Source: JAZDOH01 sp043798815 (GTDB lineage Bacteria > Patescibacteriota > Gracilibacteria > UM-FILTER-43-11). Taken from it: a DNA stretch of 30,620 nt. Under the pieces are notes generated by a model that worked only from the letters and a program-made list of their open reading frames with translations, did no database searches and was not told the DNA's origin. The stretch is taken from assembly GCA_043798815.1 (NCBI GenBank), contig JAZDOH010000030.1:1-30620 (forward strand), given 5' to 3'. Positions 24,441 through 30,620 of the stretch are shown here, piece after piece. The translations under genes and the position numbers were made by a program. The stretch's first letter is position 1. Each line of letters opens with the position of its first letter.

Positions 24441-24610
24441 TTCCCCCTTGTGAGCCGTTTTTCACTCTTTTTAAAAATGTACCCTTTAGATACCAAAATA
24501 GGACAAAAAGGGACACTTTTTTTGGTTCTCTAAGTAGGACAAGCCGCTGAGGCGGTTTGACAGCCCACATGATTTACTTTTTAATAAATTACGTATAGAA
24601 ACGAGTTGGG
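24441..24610 (-). repeat. Left end of cassette B
   Basis: Core arms TGTACCCTTT (24478-24487) and AAAAAGGGACA (24505-24515), then a T-run. A hairpin AAGCCGC, loop TGAG, GCGGTTT (24541-24558) follows, then TTGACA and a stretch ending ATAGAAACGAGTT that aligns with the left end of cassette A. Confidence 0.7.
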
Positions 24611-24694
24611 CGAAATTTCTAAAAAATTGTATGGCATTTTGCAAAAATAAATAATACAATGAATGTCGTAAAATAATTTTATTTTTAAAATCAT

Positions 24695-25129
24695 ATGGAA
24701 ACATCAAACAATTCATTATCAAATCAACAAGTATCTCGTCCTTGGCAAGGTACAATGCTTGGCGTTCTTAATATTATTAGCTTGATACTTCTCGGAATAA
24801 CTTTAGTGTTTTTTATTATTATGATGGTTGGTGGAGGTGCCATGTTTTCTGAGATGGTACAAGGAAGTGGCTTACCAATTGCTAGCATGTTTGGCGCTAT
24901 GGGAGCTCTTTTGCTTGTACCATTAATATTAATTTTTACATTGGGTATTTTTATCACAAGGGGGATTTTTAAGGGTCAAAAATGGGCTATTATTGTTACA
25001 ATGATTTTCACCGTATTAGCATTGCTGTATTCATTATTTGATGTAGTTATTGTGTCTATAATAATCAATGGTCTATTTTTGTATGCTGAAGTTATTTGTT
25101 TGAAAAATCCTTTTTACAATAAAAAATAA
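24695..25129 (+). CDS. Small four-helix membrane protein of unknown function
   Basis: 144 aa. A short polar N-terminus ending RPWQGTMLGVLNI is followed by about four membrane segments (residues roughly 22-46, 58-85, 96-115 and 118-134) and a short KNPFYNKK tail. RGIFKGQKWAIIV between the helices looks like a conserved cytosolic turn. I have the impression of having seen similar small proteins in other candidate-phylum genomes but cannot name a family or function. The gene is AT-rich and lies alone within cassette B. The start is preceded by an A/T-only region without a Shine-Dalgarno sequence; a TACAAT at 24655-24660 is a possible -10. Confidence 0.65.
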   Translation: METSNNSLSNQQVSRPWQGTMLGVLNIISLILLGITLVFFIIMMVGGGAMFSEMVQGSGLPIASMFGAMGALLLVPLILIFTLGIFITRGIFKGQKWAIIVTMIFTVLALLYSLFDVVIVSIIINGLFLYAEVICLKNPFYNKK

Positions 25130-25150
25130 AATCCTTGAATAAGTACATTT

Positions 25151-25308
25151 TTTAGGAACATCGCCTAACTATTCTGTTCTATATGCAGTTTTGTTCTTTT
25201 GGCTTGGGTTTCCTGTGAGCGTCAAATTGAAGTGTCCATTTTTTGCAGGTTTAGTCATCCAAAGGGAACACTTTTGAAAAGGGCCTAAAGTGCTCCACCA
25301 GAAGGAAG
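25151..25308 (+). repeat. Right end of cassette B
   Basis: Core arms TGTCCATTTTTT (25233-25244) and AAAGGGAACA (25261-25270). It shares an exact 18-base block with the right end of A (25220-25237). A small hairpin TTAGG...CCTAA (25152-25168) lies on the cargo side. The outer part runs to about GGAAG (25304-25308). Confidence 0.7.
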
Positions 25309-25372
25309 TCACTAGCGCGAAAGGAAACCTTTTACAGGCAATCGCTGGGCGCCATCGCGCGCAGACCCGCCT

Positions 25373-25401
25373 TTTACACCCTTTTTAAAATTGAGTATAA
25401 T
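25373..25401 (+). promoter_or_regulatory. Promoter of the SLH gene; decides its start codon
   Basis: TTTACA (25373-25378), a 17-nt spacer and TATAAT (25396-25401). An in-frame ATG at 25400 overlaps the -10 box, so the real start is the ATG at 25412, leaving a leader of about 4 nt. Confidence 0.7.
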
Positions 25402-25411
25402 GCGGTTTGCG

Positions 25412-26449
25412 ATGAAAAAATTGAAATTTTTTACCTTTGTTTTATTTTTGATCAGCTTGCTACCTTTGGCACGTGCGGCGGATGCGACGACGACGTTTTT
25501 GGATGTGCCGCGAACGGATGGGCAGTTTCTTTCCATTCAATATTTCACGGAACAAAAAGTAGTGAATGGGTATGCCGACAATACGTTTAAACCGGAAAAT
25601 CCGATCAACCGCGCGGAGGCGCTCAAGCTCATTTTGGCAAATGCGGGCGCTCGGCTTCCCACCACTTTAAATCAGCCGCCGTTTTCCGATGTGAAACTGG
25701 AAGACTGGTTTGCGCCGTACGCGGCGGCAGGACTGAATCTCAATATTGTTTCCGGCGACGGAGACTCCAAAACTTTTTCCGCGGGGCGGCAGGTGAATAA
25801 GGCCGAACTGCTCAAAATGCTCTTTGCGGCTCACAAAGTCAAAGTCCCCGCGGTCGCGGAAGATCAGGTCGCGCGTTTTTCCGATGTTCCCGCGGACACT
25901 TGGTTTGCCCCCATTTTGCACCATGCAGCCAGTCTTGGAATCATCGCGCCCAGTGCGTCAGGATTGCTTCGTCCGGCACAACCGCTCACACGGGGGGAAG
26001 TGATCGAGATTTTGTATTTGTTTGAACTCATCCGCAAAGGCAACGACACTCAATTTCTCCTCGATCAAACCGAAAAACATCTCAACCAAATCGAAATTTA
26101 CGTGGCGGCCAACCGCGTGGATTTGGCCAAAAAAACTTCCAAGCTCGGCGTGGATTTGTCGCAACAGACGATGAAGAATTTGCCGGGAAACAACGTGGTG
26201 CTCGGCGCCGCCAAGCTCGCCCGCGCCTATGATTTTTTAGTCGACGCTTTTCGTTTGGGAACAGAACGCAAATTCATCGAAGCGGCCGAAAATGCCAACG
26301 GGGCTATTGTAAAAGCCGGTGAAGCCTGGCAGGCCAACAACGCTACTCAGCCCATTGCCAAACACATCAAAGACCGTGCACGTGAAATTTTGGCACAAGT
26401 GGGCGGAATCGAATGGCCCAATGGCCAGCCGCCTGCGAAAGAGAATTGA
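25412..26449 (+). CDS. Exported S-layer-homology (SLH) domain protein
   Basis: 345 aa from the ATG at 25412. A signal peptide (MKKLKFFTFVLFLISLLPL, then ARA) precedes three SLH repeats: FLDVPRTDG...NGYADNTFKPENPINRAEALK, FSDVKLEDWFAPY...SGDGDSKTFSAGRQVNKAELLK and FSDVPADTWFAPILHHAAS...LLRPAQPLTRGEVIEILY. SLH repeats bind secondary wall polymers and hold surface-layer proteins on the envelope. The C-terminal half (from about residue 210) is helical and Ala/Lys-rich, without a known domain. The stop is TGA, the evidence that TGA is not recoded here. The -35 of the next gene starts one base after this stop. Confidence 0.88.
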   Translation: MKKLKFFTFVLFLISLLPLARAADATTTFLDVPRTDGQFLSIQYFTEQKVVNGYADNTFKPENPINRAEALKLILANAGARLPTTLNQPPFSDVKLEDWFAPYAAAGLNLNIVSGDGDSKTFSAGRQVNKAELLKMLFAAHKVKVPAVAEDQVARFSDVPADTWFAPILHHAASLGIIAPSASGLLRPAQPLTRGEVIEILYLFELIRKGNDTQFLLDQTEKHLNQIEIYVAANRVDLAKKTSKLGVDLSQQTMKNLPGNNVVLGAAKLARAYDFLVDAFRLGTERKFIEAAENANGAIVKAGEAWQANNATQPIAKHIKDRAREILAQVGGIEWPNGQPPAKEN

Positions 26450-26477
26450 TTGACAAAATCTCTTTTCTAGTTATAAT
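26450..26477 (+). promoter_or_regulatory. Strong promoter of the 78-aa orphan
   Basis: A perfect TTGACA (26450-26455), a 16-nt spacer and a perfect TATAAT (26472-26477). The leader to the ATG at 26499 is about 15 nt. Confidence 0.75.
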
Positions 26478-26498
26478 TATAGCCTTTTACTCTTATTT

Positions 26499-26735
26499 AT
26501 GGATAGAGGTGATCGTTTTTCAAATGCTGGCGCCTTGCGTGAATTACTGCATTTGCTGGGAGATGCCAGTTTTGAGAGAATGATGACTGTCGCTGAACAC
26601 CTGGTTGCTGTCACTCGTCTTCCAGTCACCGTAATTGTTCACGGAGGAAGACCGGCACTGCAAGATAGGGAAACAGGAAGAATCGTCACCCTGAGAGAAT
26701 TGCTCACAAGAGCTTTGGCTCGCGCTCAAAATTAA
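26499..26735 (+). CDS. Small protein of unknown function
   Basis: 78 aa, not recognised. It looks soluble: an N-terminal helical half (ALRELLHLLGDASFERMMTV), a beta-like centre (LPVTVIVHGGRPALQDR) and a C-terminal helix (TLRELLTRALARAQ). It has the best consensus promoter in the window, which supports expression. Its TAA overlaps the TAA of the opposing diguanylate cyclase gene within the palindrome TTAA (26732-26735), so the two genes are exactly tail to tail and could affect each other's transcript ends. Confidence 0.6.
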   Translation: MDRGDRFSNAGALRELLHLLGDASFERMMTVAEHLVAVTRLPVTVIVHGGRPALQDRETGRIVTLRELLTRALARAQN

Positions 26736-27625
26736 GCGCTTTCTTCCCCTAATTCTTCCATGGCTTTTTTCATCATGCTTCTTGCTTGCGGATCTCGGCG
26801 AAGCAGTTCTTTAACCGTTTCCGGGTTGGCTCCCTTTAAGATTCTCAGCAGATCTTGTAGTAACCCCTGATCTGTTGCCAATCGGTTGACAATTGCCTCC
26901 AGGTTTGGAGATAACGGCGCTTCTGTTATTTTATCCGCCGTGTTGGGCCTGTAGGCACATACTTGATTGCGGCCATGCTCCTTTCCAAAATAAAGCGCTT
27001 GGTCTGCTCGCTCTTTCATAGTAGCTTCAGTAGAACTTTCCGCATCAAAAGTTGAACATCCAATCGTTACCGTTACCGGAGTATCGGTTTTTCCGGTTTC
27101 CGCTTCCACTGCTTGGCGCAAGTTTTCTGCCACGACAGTTGCTCCGTCTAAATCCGTTTCCGGTAAAATAACGGCAAATTCTTCGCCTCCATAACGGCAG
27201 ACCTCATCCGTAGGACGTCCGACATGCTCACTTATGATTCGCGCAACATTTTTTAAAACATGATCCCCGGCCACATGGCCGAGGGTGTCATTCACCCTTT
27301 TAAAGTGGTCGATATCGAGCAGAAGCATACTCAAGGGTCTGCCGGTTCTTTGAACCGTCCTTATCTCCCGTTCCATGGTTTCATCGTAGTGGCGGCGGTT
27401 CCCAAGCATGGTCAGGGGGTCGCGAAGAGCGAGATTTAACAATTCTTCGATTCTTCTTTGAAAATAAAGCACAGCACTTCTGCGCTCTTCTTCCGCTCCT
27501 CTTTCCAGCCTGGCAAAGGCGTTTTCATCAGCCGGAGTTAGCTGATTAGGAGACACAGCAACTTCTTCCGGCCTACCACCGTCAGATTTCCCACCCTGTA
27601 TTAATTGTAAGTGTGCTGGAGCCAT
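26732..27625 (-). CDS. GGDEF-domain diguanylate cyclase
   Basis: 297 aa, soluble. A disordered and coiled-coil N-terminus (to about residue 66) leads to a GGDEF domain: DPLTMLGNRRHYDE, LLLDIDHFKRVNDTLGHVAGD (metal Asp D104), and the active-site GGEEF (146-150). An RxxD inhibitory site (RPTD, 137-140) stands exactly five residues before it, so the enzyme should make cyclic di-GMP from two GTP and be product-inhibited. No PAS, GAF, REC or membrane sensor domain is visible; the last about 70 residues are helical and unassigned. It is divergent from fusA and its ATG sits at the predicted transcription start. Confidence 0.93.
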   Translation of the reverse strand: MAPAHLQLIQGGKSDGGRPEEVAVSPNQLTPADENAFARLERGAEEERRSAVLYFQRRIEELLNLALRDPLTMLGNRRHYDETMEREIRTVQRTGRPLSMLLLDIDHFKRVNDTLGHVAGDHVLKNVARIISEHVGRPTDEVCRYGGEEFAVILPETDLDGATVVAENLRQAVEAETGKTDTPVTVTIGCSTFDAESSTEATMKERADQALYFGKEHGRNQVCAYRPNTADKITEAPLSPNLEAIVNRLATDQGLLQDLLRILKGANPETVKELLRRDPQARSMMKKAMEELGEESA

Positions 27626-27631
27626 CTTTAT

Positions 27632-27637
27632 ATTATA
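27632..27637 (-). promoter_or_regulatory. -10 box of the diguanylate cyclase gene, leaderless start
   Basis: Perfect TATAAT on the minus strand (27637-27632), six bases before the ATG at 27625. Transcription should begin at or within a base or two of the A of ATG. The -35 region is AT-rich and not clear. Confidence 0.55.
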
Positions 27638-27647
27638 CCAAAAAATC

Positions 27648-27675
27648 TTGCCTTTTTAAAGGTCATAGGTATAAT
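27648..27675 (+). promoter_or_regulatory. fusA promoter
   Basis: TTGCCT (27648-27653), a 16-nt spacer and TATAAT (27670-27675), the same arrangement as the rpoB promoter. The leader to the ATG at 27708 is about 26 nt. Its -35 overlaps the upstream region of the divergent diguanylate cyclase promoter. Confidence 0.7.
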
Positions 27676-27707
27676 TCCGTAGCTTGTATTTTTAATTGTT
27701 ATTTTTT

Positions 27708-29801
27708 ATGGCCGAAGCTATTCAACGCGCCCCCCTGGAAAAAGTCCGTAACTTTGGGATCATTGCCCACATCGATGCGGGGAAAACCACCGTTTCCGAG
27801 CGTATTCTTTATTACACGGGAGTGAACTATAAAATCGGGGAAGTGCACGAAGGGGAGGCCACCATGGACTGGATGGATCAAGAACAGGAACGCGGCATCA
27901 CCATCACCGCCGCTGCCACCACGTGTTTTTGGAAGGGGCATCAGTACAATATTATAGACACGCCCGGCCATGTGGATTTTACGGCCGAAGTGGAACGCAG
28001 CATGCGCGTGCTGGATGGCGGCGTTACCGTGTTCGACGGGGTGGCCGGCGTGGAACCTCAGTCGGAAACGGTTTGGCGCCAGGCGGATAAATATCACGTG
28101 CCCCGCATGTGTTTCATCAACAAGCTTGATCGCATGGGCGCCAGCTTTTATAAATCCTATGAAAGTATTTTAGATCGCCTAACCAAGCATGCGGCTCCAA
28201 TTCAAATCCCAATCGGAGTCGAAGCAGCTTTTAAAGGCCTCATCGACTTGGTAGCCATGAAGGCCACAATCTACAAAGATGATATGGGGAAAGAAATGGA
28301 AGAAATAGATATTCCGGCGGATATGAAGACAGAAGCTGAAAAGTGGCGCGCCACGCTCATCGAAAAAGTCGCGGAAGGGGATGACGCGTTAATGGAAAAG
28401 TACATCGAAGGAAAAATGCCCACGGCTGAAGAACTCAAAGCCGCCATTCGCCGCGCCACCATCAAGAACACGTTTGTGGCAGTGCTCGTTGGTTCCGCGC
28501 TGAAAAATAAAGGAGTTCAGCCGCTCCTGGATGCCGTGAACGACTACCTCCCTTCTCCTTTGGATATTCCTCCCGTGGAAGGACATTTAGAAGGCGATCC
28601 GGAAAAGAAAATCAGCTGTCCTCCGGATCCAAAAGGCCCTATGGCCGCGCTCGCGTTCAAAATCATGACAGATCCCTTTGTGGGACGCCTGGTGTTCGTC
28701 CGAGTGTATTCCGGAACCCTGAAAGCCGGTTCGTATGTGTATAATGTGTCGAAAGGGGAAAAAGAACGCGTGGGCCGCGTGCTCCAAATGCACGCCAACC
28801 ATCGGAAAGAAATCGATGAAATTCCCGCTGGGAATATCGGCGCGGTGGTCGGGCTCAAAAGCGCCCGCACCGGCAGTTCGCTGGTGAATGACGGCGATCC
28901 TGAATTGATTTTGGAATCAATCACCTTCCCGGAACCGGTTATCTCCATCGCCATTGAACCTAAAACCAAGGCGGATCAGGAGAAGATGGGAGTCGCCCTG
29001 CAAAAGCTGGCGGAAGAAGATCCAACCTTCCGTATTTTCACCGATCCGGAAACCAGCCAAACCATCATTTCCGGCATGGGCGAATTGCACTTAGAAATTC
29101 TCGTCGAACGCATGCGCCGTGAATTCAAAGTCGAAGCCAATGTGGGGCGGCCGCAAGTCGCCTACCGTGAGACCATTCAAAAAGAAGTGGAAGAGGAAGG
29201 TAAATACATCAAGCAAACCGGTGGCCGCGGACAATATGGCCACGTGTACCTGCGTGTTATTCCCAATGAACCCGGCAAAGGATTTGAATTTGTGGATAAG
29301 ATCGTGGGAGGTCGCATCCCGCGTGAATTCATCCCCGCGGTGGCAAAAGGAACCGAAGAAGCGCTTACCCGCGGTATTGTTGCCGGTTACCCGGTGGTGG
29401 ACGTAAAAGTCGAACTTTTCGACGGTTCATACCACGATGTGGACTCCTCGGAACTCGCGTTCAAAATGGCCGCTTCCATGTGCTTCCAATCTGCCTGCCG
29501 CAAAGCGAGCCCCGTTCTCCTCGAGCCAATCATGTCGGTCGAAGTCGTCACACCGGAAAATTTTATGGGAGACGTCATGGGTAACCTCAACTCCCGCCGC
29601 GGACAAATCGAAGCCATGGGAGATCGCGGAGTGGCCAAGACCATTCGAGCCAAAGTGCCGCTCTCCGAAATGTTCGGTTATTCCACCGATCTGCGCTCGA
29701 TGACCCAGGGCCGCGCCAGCTACACGATGGAATTCGCGTTCTATCAAAAAGTGCCGAACAACGTGGCTGAAAAGATCAAAGAAGCAAAAGGGATAAAATA
29801 A
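27708..29801 (+). CDS. fusA: Translation elongation factor G
   Basis: 697 aa, the GTPase that drives ribosomal translocation. G1 AHIDAGKTT (20-28), G2 with RGITITAAATT, G3 DTPGHVDF and G4 NKLDRMG are intact; domain II to V motifs include FRIFTDPETSQTIISGMGEL, QTGGRGQYGHVYLRV and the C-terminal EPIMSVEVVTPENFMGDVMG and LNSRRGQIEAMG. This is the canonical EF-G pattern. I chose the ATG at 27708, directly after TTTTTT; an in-frame TTG at 27696 is less likely. It is separated from rpsL-rpsG by 3.4 kb and has its own promoter. Confidence 0.97.
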   Translation: MAEAIQRAPLEKVRNFGIIAHIDAGKTTVSERILYYTGVNYKIGEVHEGEATMDWMDQEQERGITITAAATTCFWKGHQYNIIDTPGHVDFTAEVERSMRVLDGGVTVFDGVAGVEPQSETVWRQADKYHVPRMCFINKLDRMGASFYKSYESILDRLTKHAAPIQIPIGVEAAFKGLIDLVAMKATIYKDDMGKEMEEIDIPADMKTEAEKWRATLIEKVAEGDDALMEKYIEGKMPTAEELKAAIRRATIKNTFVAVLVGSALKNKGVQPLLDAVNDYLPSPLDIPPVEGHLEGDPEKKISCPPDPKGPMAALAFKIMTDPFVGRLVFVRVYSGTLKAGSYVYNVSKGEKERVGRVLQMHANHRKEIDEIPAGNIGAVVGLKSARTGSSLVNDGDPELILESITFPEPVISIAIEPKTKADQEKMGVALQKLAEEDPTFRIFTDPETSQTIISGMGELHLEILVERMRREFKVEANVGRPQVAYRETIQKEVEEEGKYIKQTGGRGQYGHVYLRVIPNEPGKGFEFVDKIVGGRIPREFIPAVAKGTEEALTRGIVAGYPVVDVKVELFDGSYHDVDSSELAFKMAASMCFQSACRKASPVLLEPIMSVEVVTPENFMGDVMGNLNSRRGQIEAMGDRGVAKTIRAKVPLSEMFGYSTDLRSMTQGRASYTMEFAFYQKVPNNVAEKIKEAKGIK

Positions 29802-29826
29802 TCTCTGTACGGATCCGACTTTTTTC

Positions 29827-29856
29827 TTTACAGACTTTGCGTTTTTTTGTTATAGT
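29827..29856 (+). promoter_or_regulatory. Promoter of the exported Cys-containing protein
   Basis: TTTACA (29827-29832), an 18-nt spacer and TATAGT (29851-29856), 16 nt before the ATG at 29873. Confidence 0.5.
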
Positions 29857-29872
29857 CATTCGTAGTCAAAAT

Positions 29873-30376
29873 ATGAAAAACAAACACCCTTTTAAGCCTT
29901 TGCGTTGGCTGTTGGATGTGGTGCCCAAGGGCATCGCGGTTTTTGCCATCGCCGCCGGCACCTACTACGCCTACGCGGAAATCACCTATCCTCCCCAGCC
30001 CTACGTCGTCACCGGCGTGGTGGGGCAGTTTGTAGGAGTGACGGCAGATGTTTATGATGGTTCTCCTGTGGGCTACCAAAACGTCAATGCTTTCTGCAGT
30101 GGAGGTACCGGAGATTTATCCGGGAGTCACGTTTGCACCGCCATGGAACTCATCAGCAGTTACAACGTGGGCAATCCGGTGATTGTCGCTCAGGGGGGAA
30201 GAGCTTGGTTTAATAATGGCCCCCCAGGGTACATCACCAATGTGGTGAATGATTGCACTGGCTGGAATAGCACTAGCAGCACGGTTTTTGGGGCGATCTG
30301 GAAGTTTAGTAGCCCCAGTAGCGCGAGCCTTTCTCCGTGCAACATTTCCAATTTGCCTTTTTCCTGTTGTAAATAA
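29873..30376 (+). CDS. Exported or anchored protein with a Cys-rich, lectin-like C-terminus
   Basis: 167 aa from the ATG at 29873. A basic start (MKNKHPFKPLRW) and one hydrophobic segment (residues about 19-36) form an anchor or uncleaved signal. The rest carries six Cys: one in NAFCSGG, then SHVCTAMELI, NDCTGW, SPCNIS and FSCCK. The layout of CSGGTGDLSGSHVCTAMELI, GRAWFNNGPPGY, CTGWNS, FGAIWKF and a terminal CC resembles small secreted lectin-like domains (I thought of DUF1554), but I cannot confirm this. It is 8 nt from another exported Cys-rich gene, so the pair may form a surface module. Confidence 0.55.
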   Translation: MKNKHPFKPLRWLLDVVPKGIAVFAIAAGTYYAYAEITYPPQPYVVTGVVGQFVGVTADVYDGSPVGYQNVNAFCSGGTGDLSGSHVCTAMELISSYNVGNPVIVAQGGRAWFNNGPPGYITNVVNDCTGWNSTSSTVFGAIWKFSSPSSASLSPCNISNLPFSCCK

Positions 30377-30384
30377 TTTCGATC

Positions 30385-30620
30385 ATGAAAAAATTCTTAC
30401 TGATCATCATTCTCCTTGGTTTCATTTTATCGCCTTCTTCTGTTTTTGCTCTCAGCGAAAGCTGTAATCCGGCAGTTTCATGCGATAAGGAAAAAGATTA
30501 TTACACTCAGAGTGGCAGATCAGATTGTTTTAAACACATCAGCGCTGTTTTGGGATCGATTGAAACCAGCTGTTCCGTTTCGAATCCGGAAGGCCAAACC
30601 TGGAGCTTCAGTTGCAGCCT
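30385..30620 (+). CDS. Exported Cys-rich protein, N-terminal part (cut by the window end)
   Basis: The ATG at 30385 opens a frame of 78 codons that is still open at base 30620. The first 22 residues (MKKFLLIIILLGFILSPSS, then VFA) form a classical signal peptide with a likely cut after VFA. The mature part already has five Cys (ESCNPAVSCDK, SDCFKH, ETSCSVS and FSCS), suggesting disulphide bonds outside the cytoplasm. No family recognised. It starts 8 nt after the preceding exported gene and is probably co-transcribed. Confidence 0.6.
   Translation, partial: MKKFLLIIILLGFILSPSSVFALSESCNPAVSCDKEKDYYTQSGRSDCFKHISAVLGSIETSCSVSNPEGQTWSFSCS

Larger units (their letters stand above)
24441..25308 (+). 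mobile_element. Cassette B: repeat-bounded unit carrying a small membrane protein
   Basis: About 0.87 kb. The left end (24441-24610) aligns with the left end of cassette A, the right end (25151-25308) with the right end of A, while the cargo is unrelated. No transposase inside. It lies between rpsG and the SLH gene, right after the lone end copy. Confidence 0.65.

Noticed and set aside
25163..25169. GCCTAAC, matching the RYYYAAC end of an integron attC site, near a tyrosine recombinase family member
   Set aside because: No GTTRRRY partner lies at a suitable distance downstream, and the other cassette ends lack the motif. The ends do not follow attC layout, so an integron is not supported.
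26447..26449. Possible UGA recoding, as in some candidate-phylum bacteria
   Set aside because: TGA ends the SLH gene at a natural place, directly before the next promoter, and no conserved gene here contains an in-frame TGA.
1..30620. CRISPR arrays, rRNA genes and transposase genes
   Set aside because: I saw no regularly spaced direct repeats, no rRNA-like sequence and no transposase frame.

Overview
The window looks like a chromosomal segment of an uncultured bacterium. My best guess is a Candidate Phyla Radiation (Patescibacteria) lineage close to Peregrinibacteria. This is inference, resting on small compact proteins, an SLH-domain surface protein, almost no Shine-Dalgarno sequences, scattered short GC-rich palindromes and a rearranged rpoBC/str region. 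No coding frame contains an internal TGA, and TGA ends at least one clear gene (26447-26449). The code therefore appears standard, which argues against the UGA-to-glycine lineages. The core genes are of moderate GC; several orphan genes and two repeat-bounded cassettes are clearly AT-rich.

Layout. 1-8019: a partial PrsW-like membrane protein (minus), murA, an exported transglycosylase-like protein, pheS without pheT, an orphan, a DnaJ-domain membrane protein, rpiB-rpe (1-nt overlap), an orphan (minus) and an MFS-type transporter (minus). 8031-10605: a tRNA-Arg gene (anticodon GCG) followed by a 3'-half tRNA copy whose T-arm is replaced by a palindrome, then ftsE, a PurM-family gene and a short tyrosine recombinase (minus). 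10717-13452: cassette A, bounded by long imperfect inverted repeats and carrying one AT-rich gene that fuses a GmrSD-type (DUF262 plus HNH) nuclease to a Schlafen/AlbA_2 domain. 13513-24259: dprA, a small anchored protein, then rpoB-ssb-rpoC-rpsL-rpsG. 24295-25308: a lone copy of the cassette end, then cassette B, which has the same kind of ends but carries a small four-helix membrane protein. 25412-30620: an SLH surface protein, a 78-aa orphan, a GGDEF diguanylate cyclase (minus), fusA and two exported cysteine-rich proteins, the last cut by the window end.

The main unexplained structure is the repeat family. Five end copies share a core palindrome of the form TGTCC(C)TTTTT...AAAAAGGGACA. 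They bracket two unrelated AT-rich cargo genes with no transposase inside. Between the core and the cargo each cassette end carries a different small hairpin, as if hairpins were swapped at a fixed site. The same GC-rich palindrome occupies the loop of one end copy and the T-arm position of the tRNA remnant. A recombinase with two altered catalytic residues lies just outside cassette A. This fits a family of non-autonomous cargo-carrying elements mobilised in trans, one of which carries a probable defence gene.

Gene expression also looks unusual. Many promoters have a clear -10 box only about 6-35 nt upstream of the start codon, often with a 16-nt spacer, and genes have a run of T directly before ATG instead of a Shine-Dalgarno sequence. 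Together these suggest leaderless or very short leaders.
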